Assembly (NCBI GenBank): GCA_016202695.1
Contig: JACQOE010000007.1
Span: 1-64,000, forward strand
Reading direction: 5' to 3'
Length of the DNA: 64,000 bases
Source of the DNA: Pseudomonadota bacterium
GTDB lineage: Bacteria > Pseudomonadota > Alphaproteobacteria > JACQOE01
The position numbers and the translations under genes are program-made. The notes under the pieces are model-generated. The model was given only the letters and a program-made list of their open reading frames with translations, was not told the DNA's origin and did no database searches. Below are positions 23,525-33,665 of the stretch, piece by piece. The number at the start of each line of letters is the position of its first letter. Position 1 is the stretch's first letter.

Positions 23525-25050
23525 TTCCCTTCCCCGTGCTCGCGCCGTCCGCCCGCGCGCCGCGCCCGCGCCGACGCACCGAGGAGCCCGCCGGCCAGCA
23601 GCAGGGCCACCGCCGTCGGAACGTAAGCGGTCTTGAGCGAGGGTGCGGGCTCGAGCCACAGCCACACCCAGGGCGTGAGGGTGTGCTTGGAGCCTTTCTC
23701 GCCGTTGGATCCGTCCCAGTTGGCGAAGGCGACGGGGATCAGGCGCCCGCTCTCGAAGGGAACGTCGCCTGTGTCGCCCAGCCGCGAGCGCCGGAAGACG
23801 ACCCGCCATGTGCCATCCGTGTATTCGCCACTGGCCGAAAGGCCCGAGGGGGCGGGATCGCGCTCTACTTTCGATCCCATGCCCCTCATGTCGAAGAGGG
23901 CGTAAGCGGAACCTGCCCCGGCGCGACCGGCCCGCCAGTACCAAACGTTTACCGGATTGGCGGCGTCGCCATGGCCGAAATAGGGCTTGTCGGGTCCCTC
24001 TGACGGCGCGACTGGGAACTGGGCCGCGACTGCGTCCTCGAACATCTCCCCCGGAGCCAGCGCGGCCTGTACCCTGTCGCCAGGCCGGCTCGGCGTCGGG
24101 TCGTCCCATTCAACCAGAAGTGCCACCTCTCGGTCGTTGTAAAGGGCGCGCACGGTGACCTGGTCAACGACAGGCGTGAATAAGCGCTCGGCGGCGATGA
24201 TCTGGGGCGCGAGGCGGAAGCTGACGGCGGGAGCATCGAGCCAGACCTGGGCGGTGACGTCGGCGGGAATCTCCTCCGCGCGATAGCTCGCTTTCGCCAC
24301 GTTGGCCGCCGGGCTCGGCCGGCGCGCGGGATCGGCGAGCGAAGCCACGTAATGGGCGACCGACCACCGCTCCCACTCAGTCAAGGCATCGGGCTTGCCG
24401 GCATCTCCAAACGCGGGCATGGGCATTCCCGGGATACCGACGGTGATGCGCGTGTAGATGTCCTTGACGTCGCTACCGCCGCGGAAGGTCCAGGGCCGCG
24501 TCAGGTTGCGGGGCCATGCGGGCGCGCCCCAGTCGTCCTTGAGCTTCTTCGACGGATTGCCCTTGCCGGCGTCACCGTGACATTCGTGGCACTTGGCCTT
24601 GCGATACGTGTCTTTGCCCACGGCGACGAGCTGCGGCGAGTCGGCGGGCCGGCCGGCAAGGGAAATGGGCGGCCCCGGCTCCTCGGCCTCGAAGATATCG
24701 CTGAACGTCTTGACGTAGGCCACCACGTTCTGGCGGTCGCCCTCGCCGAGCACGTCCTTCCACCCGGGCATGGCGGTGCCCGGCATCCCCTCCGCCACCA
24801 TGCGGCCGATATCCTGGTCGGAGGGGGGCCGCGTGCCCTCGGTCGATTTGTACTTGTAGACGCCGAGGGTGAAGTCGCGCGGCCGCGGCATCAGGAACGG
24901 CGCCGCCGGCCCGTTCCCGTCGCCTTCCGCACCGTGGCACCGGGCGCACCAGCGGTCGTAGACGGCCCGCCCGACCTCGCTGTCGGCAGGCGCGGCTGCG
25001 GCTAGCGCCTGAGCGAGGAGAAGAACGAGCGGGATCGCGAGACGCCTCAT
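23521..25050 (-). CDS. diheme c-type cytochrome with EB_dh-type heme b domain
   Basis: 509 residues. Signal peptide (1-20), then two cytochrome c modules: CARCH at 35-39 with Met ligand candidates in MPGTAMPGW, and CHECH near 155-159 with GMPMPAFGD. Residues 255-480 form a domain like the heme b-binding gamma subunit of ethylbenzene dehydrogenase and of nitrite/chlorate oxidoreductases (AQVWLDAPAVSFRLAPQIIA, ALYNDREVALLVEWDD, YADIWYWRAG-like NVWYWRAGRAG). A C-terminal helix (AYVPTAVALLLAGGLLGASA) anchors it. It is probably periplasmic, passing electrons between a donor and the oxidase. No molybdenum catalytic subunit is nearby. Confidence 0.8.
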   Translation of the reverse strand: MRRLAIPLVLLLAQALAAAAPADSEVGRAVYDRWCARCHGAEGDGNGPAAPFLMPRPRDFTLGVYKYKSTEGTRPPSDQDIGRMVAEGMPGTAMPGWKDVLGEGDRQNVVAYVKTFSDIFEAEEPGPPISLAGRPADSPQLVAVGKDTYRKAKCHECHGDAGKGNPSKKLKDDWGAPAWPRNLTRPWTFRGGSDVKDIYTRITVGIPGMPMPAFGDAGKPDALTEWERWSVAHYVASLADPARRPSPAANVAKASYRAEEIPADVTAQVWLDAPAVSFRLAPQIIAAERLFTPVVDQVTVRALYNDREVALLVEWDDPTPSRPGDRVQAALAPGEMFEDAVAAQFPVAPSEGPDKPYFGHGDAANPVNVWYWRAGRAGAGSAYALFDMRGMGSKVERDPAPSGLSASGEYTDGTWRVVFRRSRLGDTGDVPFESGRLIPVAFANWDGSNGEKGSKHTLTPWVWLWLEPAPSLKTAYVPTAVALLLAGGLLGASARARRAGGRREHGEGK

Positions 25051-25820
25051 GAGTCCCTCACCCGTGGCGCCTGTCCGGTGAAGTCATAGAGGAAGAGAAT
25101 CACCTGCCAGATTTCGGTTTCCGACAGGAAGCGATGCCATATCGGCATCGAGGACATCCACGGCCAGCCCTCGCGGGGCAGGCCGGGCCCGCCGGTCGCG
25201 ATGCGCCAGAACAGATAGGATTCCCGGAGCTGGGCGATGGTGCCCACGTCCCGGAAGTTGGCGGGCCGCGGATGGAAGGCGTCGGCGTAGTGACCCTTCC
25301 CATCGAGCTTGTCCCCGTGACAGAAGAAACAGTTCTTGAAATAGAGTTCGGCCCCGGCCTTGACGTGGTCCGCGAATTTCGACTTGTCGGCGCGCAACGG
25401 GTTGTTCAGCGTCGACAGGTCGTACGCCTTGCCGCCGATGGAGAAGGACGCGGGCGGCGCCGGGTGGATCGCGCGCAACTCGGGCGGAGTCTCCAGACGG
25501 GGACGCACCGCGTCATAGGCCACGTAACCGCCCGCGAGGCTGATCGCGGCGATCACCAGGGTTCGCACCACACGCACTTCGTCCGCGCCGAAGAAGTATC
25601 GAAGCTCTCCACGGACGCGGCCCCAGAGAACCTCGTCGGCGGCCGTGTAGAGGAGGACCACATTCGCGATGAAGAACAGATAGATCCGGGCCAGGTGAGC
25701 GGGCACCACAGGCCAGGTTCCCGGCTTCAGCAAGGCGCCGATTGCGGGAATCCCCGCCTCGACGATCGCGTAGGCGAGTGCCACGACCAGGATCGGACGG
25801 ATCGCCCGGGGAACCTTCAC
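25047..25820 (-). CDS. membrane-anchored monoheme c-type cytochrome
   Basis: 257 residues. Three N-terminal membrane helices (about 8-30, 42-62 and 85-105; e.g. ARIYLFFIANVVLLYTAAD), then a periplasmic cytochrome c domain with CFFCH near residue 168 (ELYFKNCFFCHGDKLDGKGH) and the Met candidates PWMSSMPIW. ATG 25050 to the upstream-gene stop overlap is ATGA on the downstream side, typical of tight coupling. It is likely part of the complex with the CydA-like protein. Confidence 0.8.
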   Translation of the reverse strand: MKVPRAIRPILVVALAYAIVEAGIPAIGALLKPGTWPVVPAHLARIYLFFIANVVLLYTAADEVLWGRVRGELRYFFGADEVRVVRTLVIAAISLAGGYVAYDAVRPRLETPPELRAIHPAPPASFSIGGKAYDLSTLNNPLRADKSKFADHVKAGAELYFKNCFFCHGDKLDGKGHYADAFHPRPANFRDVGTIAQLRESYLFWRIATGGPGLPREGWPWMSSMPIWHRFLSETEIWQVILFLYDFTGQAPRVRDS

Positions 25821-25821
25821 C

Positions 25822-26670
25822 TCAGCGTCCCTCCGCCAAATAGTCGACGATCATCTGAAGCTCGGCGGCGAGCATGCGGTCGCCATAGTCCTCTGGCATG
25901 AGGCCCGGCTCGAAGCCCTCCGCCGTCACCCTGGCGGGAAAGAGGATCGATTCGACGATGAAGTCCCTGGCGCCCATGCCGGCGACGCGGTTGGCGGCGG
26001 TTTCCCGCAGCTTCCGGAGGTCAGGTCCAGGCAGCCGTGCGCCCTCTTCGACGGCGAGGCCAGGAAGGTGGTGGCACATGTCGCACTGGAATTTTTGCAA
26101 TGCGGCGACCGCGTCGGGCGCCTTCTCGCCGACTGTAGCCTCGGCCGCCGGCCGCTCGACCCCGCTCGCCGGAACCGGTCGGGGCGCGACCGTCACCTTC
26201 GCCCCGGCCGTGGACTGGAGATGGGCGATCACGGCGTCGATCTCGCCCGGGCTGAGCGCGAGCGCGCCTCGATTTGCCCCGGGCATCGGGCTCTCGGTGT
26301 CGCCCGAGCCCGGCTTGCCGAAACCTTTGACCACGTAAGCCGAGGGCTCGATCATCGACTCCCGCAGGTATTCCTCCAGGCTCTTCGCGTTCCCGCGATA
26401 CCGGGGGTCGTCGACCCGTTCGCGCCACACCGTCGCGATGGCGTCGAGCTTTGGCGCCCGGTCGCCGAGGCCGGAATGGCAGAGTACGCACGCGCGCGCG
26501 TAGATCCGGGCGCCGGCGGCAACGAATTCCTCGATCATCATCGCCCCGCTAACCTGCTCCTCGGCCGGCGGCGGCTCGGGGACCAGTTGCGGAATGCCGT
26601 AGTACGAGAACGCCGTGAACAGGCCGATCAGACCCACGGCATAGCCGCCGACGCGGAGGACTCCGGTCAT
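25822..26670 (-). CDS. membrane-anchored diheme c-type cytochrome
   Basis: 282 residues. An N-terminal helix (YAVGLIGLFTAFSYYGI) anchors two cytochrome c modules: CVLCH at 61-65 with a MPG ligand segment at about 129, and CDMCH at 196-200 (ALQKFQCDMCHHLPGL) with GLMPEDYG. The start ATG 26670 overlaps the stop of the CydA-like gene by four bases. Electron donor to the bd-like subunit is the natural reading. Confidence 0.82.
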   Translation of the reverse strand: MTGVLRVGGYAVGLIGLFTAFSYYGIPQLVPEPPPAEEQVSGAMMIEEFVAAGARIYARACVLCHSGLGDRAPKLDAIATVWRERVDDPRYRGNAKSLEEYLRESMIEPSAYVVKGFGKPGSGDTESPMPGANRGALALSPGEIDAVIAHLQSTAGAKVTVAPRPVPASGVERPAAEATVGEKAPDAVAALQKFQCDMCHHLPGLAVEEGARLPGPDLRKLRETAANRVAGMGARDFIVESILFPARVTAEGFEPGLMPEDYGDRMLAAELQMIVDYLAEGR

Positions 26671-28475
26671 GGCGTCGCCGGCGCCGCTACGGGCCCGCTC
26701 GCCACCGCTTGCCCGCGGCCGAGACCGGACAGCCAGAATACGAACAGGATCAGCAGGAGGAAAACCAGCGTGGAGGCGCTCACGATCGATGTCGCATGGC
26801 CGATAGTGGGCGTGAAGGCGTCGGCCGAGCCGTCGCGCATCACCGTGTAGACGTGCCAGTGCTGGCGGATCGAGGAGCGGATATAGCCCATCAGCCCCAT
26901 CAACCAGGTGAACGCCACCGCCAGCGTGAACAGCGCGTATTGCGCGCGCGTCGGCATGCGGCCCCAATGGATCATGTGGACCCGCTCGGAGCGCGAGGCG
27001 ATCGCCTCGTCCACGACAACACAGACGACGATGACGAGCAGCGTCGTCGCCACCTGGGGTACGGAGAGACCGATCCGCACGTTGGCGGGGACGAAGTAAC
27101 CGTAGACGCCGAGCCAGACGATGTTGGCCACCGCCGCGATGTAGAACGCCACCTGGAGCCGGGTCGCCCGCGCCATCCACGACTGCGTGGAGCGTACCAT
27201 CGACCGGCGGAACAGCTGATAGGTTAGGAAGGTTGCGAGGATCATGACATTGACGGCGGTGTTCTTCGCCGACATCAGGCCAAGCGGACCGAGAACCGGG
27301 TGATAGGCACCCCCAAGGGCGGCGGTTTCGCGCGCCGTCATGACGAGGGTGTGCGGCGTGAACCACACGAGGAAACAGATGACCAGGACGCCGGCGATGT
27401 ACTTGACGAGGTATGCGGTGCGGCTGGTGCCGTCGAGCCGCGCCATCCCGCACCACAGGTAGAAGTTGGCGGCGAGGAAGATGGTGCCGATGAGGACGGC
27501 CTGAATGATGAACAGCCAAGCGAAGACCCCGCCCATCAGGGTGATGCCCATCTGCTGGCTGTAGTCGTAGATCTCCTTGGTCATCCAATAGCCGGCGAAC
27601 GGCAGCGGCAACAGGGCGACGATGGCGACCCCGTTGGCGGTGTGTCCCATCCAGTCGTAGTGGGCCTTCTCCCCGGGCGTGCGGGCGGCGATGAACCTGT
27701 AAGCGGCATAGGCGCCGACGATCGCCCCCCCATAGGCGATGTTGGCGAGAAAGCGGTGCACGTTGAGCGGAGTCCAGAGCGGCCCCGCGACGGCGGCCCA
27801 CACGTCGCCGGCGAAAACGCCCCGCGCGTCGACGCCGCTCGGCGCCATCATGAAAGTCGCCCAGGAGTTTGACAGCACCATCAGGGCGGTACCGACCAGG
27901 TTGAGGCCGAGGCCGAGGAGAATGTGGCCCGGCTTGCGCCGCCCTTGCATGGCGTCCCACCCGTAGTAGTACGCATAGAGGCAGGCCGTCTCGGCGAGGA
28001 AAAGGAGGGCGTAAAGCAGCATGACGGGGCCGAAGATGCCCGTCAGGTAGGCGAACAGACCGGGATAGAGGGCCACCAGCGCGAAGACCAGGATCCCGCC
28101 CGAGGTCGCGGTCAGCGAGAACGCGCCCATGCTGATCTTGATGAACTCGTGGGCCATGCGGTCGTAGCGGGGATCGCGATTGCGCCAGCCGATGAACTCG
28201 ATCGCCAGCACAAAGATCGGCACCCCCAGCACGAACGCAGCGAAGAACAAGTGGAGTTGCGCCGCCACCCAGACCACGACCCGGCTGTTGAGGCCGCCGT
28301 ACCTGGGGTAGTCGGGGGGGGTGAGTTTGGGTGCCCCTGGATGCCCAACCGCGGCCTCGGCCGCGGATACGGTCTCGGCCGCCATCGCTCCCGAGGGAGA
28401 GGCAACGAGCGCCCGACCGCCGCCGGAGGCGAGCAGGACAAGCACCAGCAATAACATCACCGCCAATGCTTTCAT
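26667..28475 (-). CDS. CydA-like (bd-like) oxidase subunit I
   Basis: 602 residues with about 13 membrane helices after a signal-like N-terminus (KALAVMLLLVLVLLA). It aligns by pattern with cytochrome bd subunit I: AAQLHLFFAAFVLGVPIFVL carries the His equivalent to the high-spin heme ligand, SMGAFSLTATSGGILV and LFLAETACLYAYYYGWDAM match helices 3-4, and NVHRFLANIAYGG carries the second His. The quinol-binding GRQPW signature is absent, and there is no CydB. Similar bd-like proteins surrounded by cytochromes c occur in Nitrospira and others. Its substrate (oxygen, NO or other) is unknown. Confidence 0.8.
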   Translation of the reverse strand: MKALAVMLLLVLVLLASGGGRALVASPSGAMAAETVSAAEAAVGHPGAPKLTPPDYPRYGGLNSRVVVWVAAQLHLFFAAFVLGVPIFVLAIEFIGWRNRDPRYDRMAHEFIKISMGAFSLTATSGGILVFALVALYPGLFAYLTGIFGPVMLLYALLFLAETACLYAYYYGWDAMQGRRKPGHILLGLGLNLVGTALMVLSNSWATFMMAPSGVDARGVFAGDVWAAVAGPLWTPLNVHRFLANIAYGGAIVGAYAAYRFIAARTPGEKAHYDWMGHTANGVAIVALLPLPFAGYWMTKEIYDYSQQMGITLMGGVFAWLFIIQAVLIGTIFLAANFYLWCGMARLDGTSRTAYLVKYIAGVLVICFLVWFTPHTLVMTARETAALGGAYHPVLGPLGLMSAKNTAVNVMILATFLTYQLFRRSMVRSTQSWMARATRLQVAFYIAAVANIVWLGVYGYFVPANVRIGLSVPQVATTLLVIVVCVVVDEAIASRSERVHMIHWGRMPTRAQYALFTLAVAFTWLMGLMGYIRSSIRQHWHVYTVMRDGSADAFTPTIGHATSIVSASTLVFLLLILFVFWLSGLGRGQAVASGPVAAPATP

Positions 28476-28483
28476 CGCGACGC

Positions 28484-28651
28484 CTAACCGAGCGAAAGCT
28501 CCTGCCAGCGCATGAGAAGAACGTCGACGATGTAGAACAGGACGCCCGATCCCATCGCGTAGAGCGCGGTCTCGAGGGCCGCCCGCAGGGAGCGGCCGTT
28601 GATGAGCGACCGGGCGAAGCGGCGGGCGGCTTCGAACAAGTCCCGGACCAC
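28484..28651 (-). CDS. 55-residue membrane protein in the cytochrome operon
   Basis: Translation of this short frame gives a basic amphipathic N-terminus (RDLFEAARRFARSLINGRSL) and one helix (TALYAMGSGVLFYIVDVLLM). GTG 28651 is directly preceded by GGGGTGGGAG, and the frame closes upstream at a TGA, so no other start is possible. It ends eight bases before the CydA-like gene. Probably a small subunit or assembly factor. Confidence 0.6.
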   Translation of the reverse strand: MVRDLFEAARRFARSLINGRSLRAALETALYAMGSGVLFYIVDVLLMRWQELSLG

Positions 28652-28666
28652 CTCCCACCCCTCAGT

Positions 28667-29035
28667 TCATTTCGCCGCCACGCACTTGCAGAGCTTGCGC
28701 GTGAGGGCGACAAGGTCGCCGATCTCCTTGGCCGAAAGCACGCCCTCCCAAGGAGGCATCAGCTCCGATTTCTGAACGGCGTCGCCGCCCTTGGCGATGG
28801 CGCGTCGGATCTCCTCGTCGGTCAGCTTGGACATTTCGACCGAGTTGGTGTGGTCGCGCGCCGAGACCGCCAGCCCGCCCGCCGTCTGATTGATGCCCTG
28901 TCCGGTCCCCGCCGTGCCGTGGCATTGCACGCAGTAAAGCCGGTAGGTGTCTTCGACCGTCTCGGTCTGCCCGTCGGCCATGGCGACGGCGGCCGCCGCG
29001 ATGATGCAGCCGAGCGAGAGCGCAAGCCGGTTCAT
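28667..29035 (-). CDS. periplasmic monoheme cytochrome c
   Basis: 122 residues: signal peptide ending near VAMA (residue 20), heme site CVQCH at 35-39, GTAGTGQGINQ, and a Met candidate in ELMPPWEG. The end has CKC near the C-terminus. Size and layout are those of a soluble class I cytochrome c, a mobile electron carrier feeding the oxidase encoded downstream. Confidence 0.85.
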   Translation of the reverse strand: MNRLALSLGCIIAAAAVAMADGQTETVEDTYRLYCVQCHGTAGTGQGINQTAGGLAVSARDHTNSVEMSKLTDEEIRRAIAKGGDAVQKSELMPPWEGVLSAKEIGDLVALTRKLCKCVAAK

Positions 29036-29050
29036 GGCGACCTCCCCGTG

Positions 29051-29749
29051 TCACTTCCGAGAGACTAGGAACAGGGTCAAAATTTCCCGCTTTTCGTGGG
29101 AGAGATCGATCTTCGGCATCCAGGTCTTGGGGTCCCAGTACTGCGGGTTCTCGATCCGCGCATAGACCCAGTCAGGGTTCAGCCGCTCGCTGGCATCGGT
29201 CAAGGCCGGGCCTGAGACTCCGCCCGTCTCCTTGTCCCGGACCCTCACCCTGTGGCAGCCGACGCAGGGGTACTGTTTGGTGAAAAGCTGGAGAGCGCGC
29301 GATGTGCTAAATTTCTTGTCGCGATCGACGACTCCGGCGCGCATCTTGGCATCCCTGTGGGTCATCAGGTAGTCGGCCACGGCCTCGGACTCAGCGGCGC
29401 TTAGCCGCGATGCGCAGGGCTTGACGGCTCCCTCGTCAATGCGGTCCTTGCCGTCCTCGGTGACGAGGTGGTTGAGGAACATCGTCCCCGACGGGCGGAT
29501 TCGAGAGGGGCTTTGCAGCCAGCGCACCAGCCATTCCCGCTGGAACTTGCTGCCGGCATAGAAAAGATCGGGGGCTTTCCTTTGCAGAACACCGTGGAAC
29601 GTGGTCGACGCGGGGCCGGTGATGTTGTGGCAAGAGGCGCACTTCTCGGCGAAGACCGCCTTGCCGTCGAGGGCGGCCGCCTCGCCGACCACGGCGGTCG
29701 CCAGGAAGAGCCCGCCCGCCGCGGCATTGAGGATGCGGCTTCGTGCCAT
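29051..29749 (-). CDS. periplasmic diheme cytochrome c
   Basis: 232 residues: signal peptide ending AAA (about 26), CASCH at 37-41, and CVGCH at 162-166 (KQYPCVGCHRVRVRD). Met candidates lie in TMFLNHLV and TWMPKIDL. The linker with KPCASRLSAAESEAVADYLM fits the fold of one cytochrome c. It lies 15 bases upstream of the 28667 gene. Confidence 0.83.
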   Translation of the reverse strand: MARSRILNAAAGGLFLATAVVGEAAALDGKAVFAEKCASCHNITGPASTTFHGVLQRKAPDLFYAGSKFQREWLVRWLQSPSRIRPSGTMFLNHLVTEDGKDRIDEGAVKPCASRLSAAESEAVADYLMTHRDAKMRAGVVDRDKKFSTSRALQLFTKQYPCVGCHRVRVRDKETGGVSGPALTDASERLNPDWVYARIENPQYWDPKTWMPKIDLSHEKREILTLFLVSRK

Positions 29750-29870
29750 GCTCGCGCCTCCTTGGTTTTGCGCCGGACACGCCTGAAGGGACGCTTGGAA
29801 CCGAGCTCGCCGGGACCCGGTTCCAGGCGCGCCGGCAGTCCGATCCCGGAACCCGGGAACACCGCGAGCC

Positions 29871-30353
29871 TTAGTTGATGACGACCGAGGCCCGCATCCC
29901 GTGCTCGGCGTGTGTCTTGCCGTCCTTCTCCTTGATGGTGCAGATGACGTCGGTGATGGTGCCCGCCGCGACCGGAACGAACCACCATTCCGCGGTCCCG
30001 CCCGGGTAGACCTCGATCTCGCGGGTGAGGCCCTTGATCTCGGCGATGGCCTTGCGGCTGGAACCGGCCTCGTCCATGACCTGGGCCTTGCGGGTCCACA
30101 CCTTGGCCGCCAGGTCGCTGGAGAAGAAGTAGTGTGCGCTGTTGCTCGGATTGTGGAGAACGAGCCTGTAGAGCTTGCCGGTCTCGAGGGTCAGCTTGTC
30201 GGGATAGAACCTCTGCTCGTCACTTCCTGCCTTGCCGAGGTCCACGCGTATCTCGATCGGTTTCTGCTGGGACAGGTCGGCCGCGAGCGCGCCTGCACCC
30301 ATGAGCAAGGCCGCCCCGGAGGCCAAGATTGTAGAGAGGGTTAACCCGCGCAT
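29871..30353 (-). CDS. cupredoxin-like periplasmic protein
   Basis: 160 residues: signal peptide (1-25), then a beta-sandwich of the plastocyanin/azurin kind. Possible copper ligands are His 74 (NSAHYFF), Cys 138 (VICTIK), His 148 or 151 and Met 153 (THAEHGM), the classical His-Cys-His-Met order. It starts the operon, 52 bases from an inverted repeat. It may carry electrons or copper to the oxidase; some family members are copper chaperones instead. Confidence 0.75.
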   Translation of the reverse strand: MRGLTLSTILASGAALLMGAGALAADLSQQKPIEIRVDLGKAGSDEQRFYPDKLTLETGKLYRLVLHNPSNSAHYFFSSDLAAKVWTRKAQVMDEAGSSRKAIAEIKGLTREIEVYPGGTAEWWFVPVAAGTITDVICTIKEKDGKTHAEHGMRASVVIN

Positions 30354-30404
30354 TTCGATTCTCCTTCATATCCGGACAAAAGATCGCTGGCGCCATTCGT
30401 TCGG

Positions 30405-30423
30405 GGGAATCACGATGATTCCC
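30405..30423. promoter_or_regulatory. perfect inverted repeat before the cytochrome operon
   Basis: GGGAATCA, three bases, TGATTCCC: 8-bp arms, perfect. It sits 52 bases upstream of the cupredoxin start, where an operator or activator site would be. The FixJ-like regulator encoded just beyond is a candidate binder, since such regulators bind as dimers. Confidence 0.5.
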
Positions 30424-30451
30424 AGGAGCCACCCTAGGGTTGGGAGAGGAC

Positions 30452-30496
30452 GAAAAGGAATCGGGGAGTCCCCGTAGACCCAGTAGGGGACTTCCC

Positions 30497-30497
<1 letters not shown>
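30452..30497 (-). terminator. hairpin after the FixJ-like regulator
   Basis: On the minus strand, directly after the TAG stop, GGGG, one unpaired base and AGTCCCC pair with GGGGACT and CCCC around a 12-base loop. The sequence ATTCCTTTTCG follows. It probably separates the regulator transcript from the cytochrome operon. Confidence 0.6.
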
Positions 30498-31097
<600 letters not shown>

Positions 31098-31108
<11 letters not shown>

Positions 31109-33041
31109 CGCGGCCGGTGTCCTCGGCGCCGGGCAGCATGAATCGGAACACGGCGCCGATCCCTTCGTTCGAAGTAACCCAGAGCCGTCCGCCGTGGGCT
31201 TCGACGATCGAGCGGCTGATGGCGAGGCCCATACCGAGCCCGCCCGGCTTGGTGGTGAAGAAGGGGGCAAAGATGCGGCCCAGATTCTCGGTCTGGATTC
31301 CGTGCCCCGTGTCGCGCACGGCAACCTCGACCGCGCCGCCCTCGACCGCCGAGGTCTGGATGGTGAGGTGCCGTCGGTGAGGACTGCCCCCGGCCATCGC
31401 TTCCATTCCATTGTGGGCAAGGTTGAGGACGACCTGCTGAAGCTGGATGAGATCGGCCGACACCGCGGGCAGCCCGTCGGCGAGGTCGAGGTCGATGGCG
31501 GCCCCCTGCTCGCGGGCGTCGACGCGAAGCAGGTCCGCGACGCCACGGATCGCGTCGTTTACGTCGATGGGCCGTCTTTCGTCCTCCTCCTTGCGAAGGA
31601 AACGGCGGGTGCGGCGGATGATCTCGCTGGCGCGCTGCGCCTGCTCGGCGACCTGCTCCACGGAGTCCAGCATTTCCTCCGGCCTTCCGTCGCCGGCGTG
31701 CAGCCTGTCGAGACAGACCTGGGCGCATCCCGAGATGACGGTCAGGGGCTGGTTGAGCTCGTGCGCCAGGCTCGTGGCCATTTCCCCCATGACGATAACT
31801 CGACCGGCGTGAGCGAGCTCGTTGCGGTGCCGCCGGGCATCCTCCTCGATCTGTTTGCGTCGGGTAATGTCTTCAGAAACGCCCAGGAAATGCGTCACCG
31901 CACCGGCTTGGTCGGTGACCGGCGAGATGGAGGTCAGGGCCCAGTAGAGCTCGCCGTCCTTTTTTCGGTTGTGCATCTCACCCCGCCACTCCCTGCCTGC
32001 GGTGATGGTCTTCCACAGCCGTTCATACTCTTTGGGCGGCATCTCGCCCGACTTCAGAATGCGGGGTGTCTTTCCGGCAACTTCGCCGAGGGCATATCCC
32101 GTGACCTGCGTGAAACGGGGGTTCACGTATTCGATCCTGCCCTCGAGGTCGGTAATAACCGTCATCGCCGGGCTCTGCTCCACGGCGCGCGACAGTTTGC
32201 GCAGGTTGTCTTCTGCCCGCCGGCGTTCGGCGATCTCCTCGGTGAGCTTGCGGGTCCGTTCCTCGACCCGTCGCTCCAGTTCGTCATGGGCCTTCGTAAG
32301 CGCCATCTCCGCCCGCTTTCGCTCGGCAACCTCGCGCTCGAGCGTCGCGTTCTTTTCCGTAATGTCGGCGTACTGCCGCTTGATGGTGTTGTCAGCCCGC
32401 AAGACGACCACCAGCAGCGTCCCATAGAGGAGACCGAAGACGACGACGAAGCCGACCACTAGGTTGACCGCGGACGCCTCGATCCTAGCCACCAAGGGCG
32501 TGACATCGGAATAGAGTTCGAAGACCCCCTCCAGGGGGCCGGTGCCGACGCGGATCGGGAGATAGGTCTCCACCAGGTCCCGGTTTTGGACCTCTCCCTC
32601 AAAGGCACTGATCCGGTCGCGGTATGTCAGGCGGCTCGCCGGCTTTCCCTCCCGCGCCGCCGTGAGGAACCCCGGATTGTTGGTCGCGGACGCGCCCATC
32701 TCCCCCGGTTCGGAGGAGTAGACCGTAAGCCCGTCAAGGTTGAAGATCTTGATTTTCAGAACCGGCACTCCGCCCGTCAGCGCCTTCAGGGCCTCATGAA
32801 TCGCGTGCGTTTCCGGCCGTGTAGGCAAGGCGTCCTTTCGCGAGTCCGAGACAGATGTCACGTAGGACGAGAACCGCGGCCAGATCGTGTTGGCGAATGA
32901 CCGTGCCAGGGTCACGTTCTGGCTTTCCGCGAAAGCGATTAACTGTCTCACCTCGCTCTGCCGGTAGAGGACGACGGCAACGGTCACCGTGGCGACGGCG
33001 AGTGCGCTCGTAAAAAGGAAGAAACGAACAAGCCTGAACAT
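31098..33041 (-). CDS. FixL-like PAS sensor histidine kinase with periplasmic domain
   Basis: 647 residues. Helix 1 (FFLFTSALAVATVTVAVVLY), a periplasmic sensor of about 160 residues, helix 2 (VNLVVGFVVVFGLLYGTLLV), a coiled coil, a PAS domain (about 270-385; VNPRFTQVTGYALGEV, EYERLWKTITAG), HisKA with His near residue 426 (LAHELNQPL) and HATPase with FFTTKPGGLGMGLAISRSIV. The PAS lacks an obvious FixL-type heme-ligand sequence, so oxygen sensing is not shown. It pairs with the overlapping FixJ-like gene. Confidence 0.88.
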
Positions 33042-33665
33042 CGTCGTTTGGCCCCGCTCGAAACCCGGAACGATGACCTACTTCACATGAGTGATTCGGT
33101 TCGGATGTTACATCATGTAGCTTCTCGATCCCAAACCGGCGGGAGAGGGGCCGCAGGCTCCTCGGCGGCAATCCACGATAATCTGGCCATGCGCAAACTT
33201 CATGGCGTGCGGCGGGTCATGTCCGACGGAATTTCGTTGTCCAGGTTTCAGTCCGCGGCCGGCCCGGGGCAGCGGCTGGTTCTTTTCCTCCGGCGGCGCC
33301 AGCGTCAGATCCGGCGAGGCCGTCAGTCGTGCCAGACGCCAGTCATGCTCGAGCAACAAGACCAAAGGGCGATCCCGGGCGTCCCATCGGCTTGGCCGCC
33401 GCGCTACCCGTCGAGCGAATGCGCGGCGGCTATTTCATGGCGCTTGCAACGCTGACCCCGAACAACCGAGCCGTCTCGCGACAACGTCGGTCACTCGCAA
33501 CGGACGCGACCTCGCAATTGTGAAGATCGGGAGAATAGGGTCTCGCCATTTAGGCTGGGCATAGCCGACTAGATGGTGGAAAGGAACGAACATCTTCCGC
33601 CTCGGTGTCGGTGTCCCCGCACTTAGGCCGCGGTATGGCCGTGGAACGAGGTCCGTGTCGGGAAA
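33042..33665. other. gap of 620 bases without a convincing gene
   Basis: Many short overlapping open frames, none with a ribosome site or a known pattern. A small inverted repeat TACAT-C-ATGTA lies at about 33108-33118, 67 bases before the kinase start; it may be an operator for the kinase gene. Confidence 0.4.

Noticed and set aside
23521-25050. EB_dh-cytochrome protein as part of a nitrite or chlorate oxidoreductase
   Set aside because: No molybdopterin catalytic subunit or Fe-S beta subunit is present in the window; only the heme-carrying part resembles those enzymes.
33108-33365. Minus-strand open frame upstream of the FixL-like kinase
   Set aside because: No ribosome site or recognisable family, and overlapping frames on both strands are equally open; left as uncoded.
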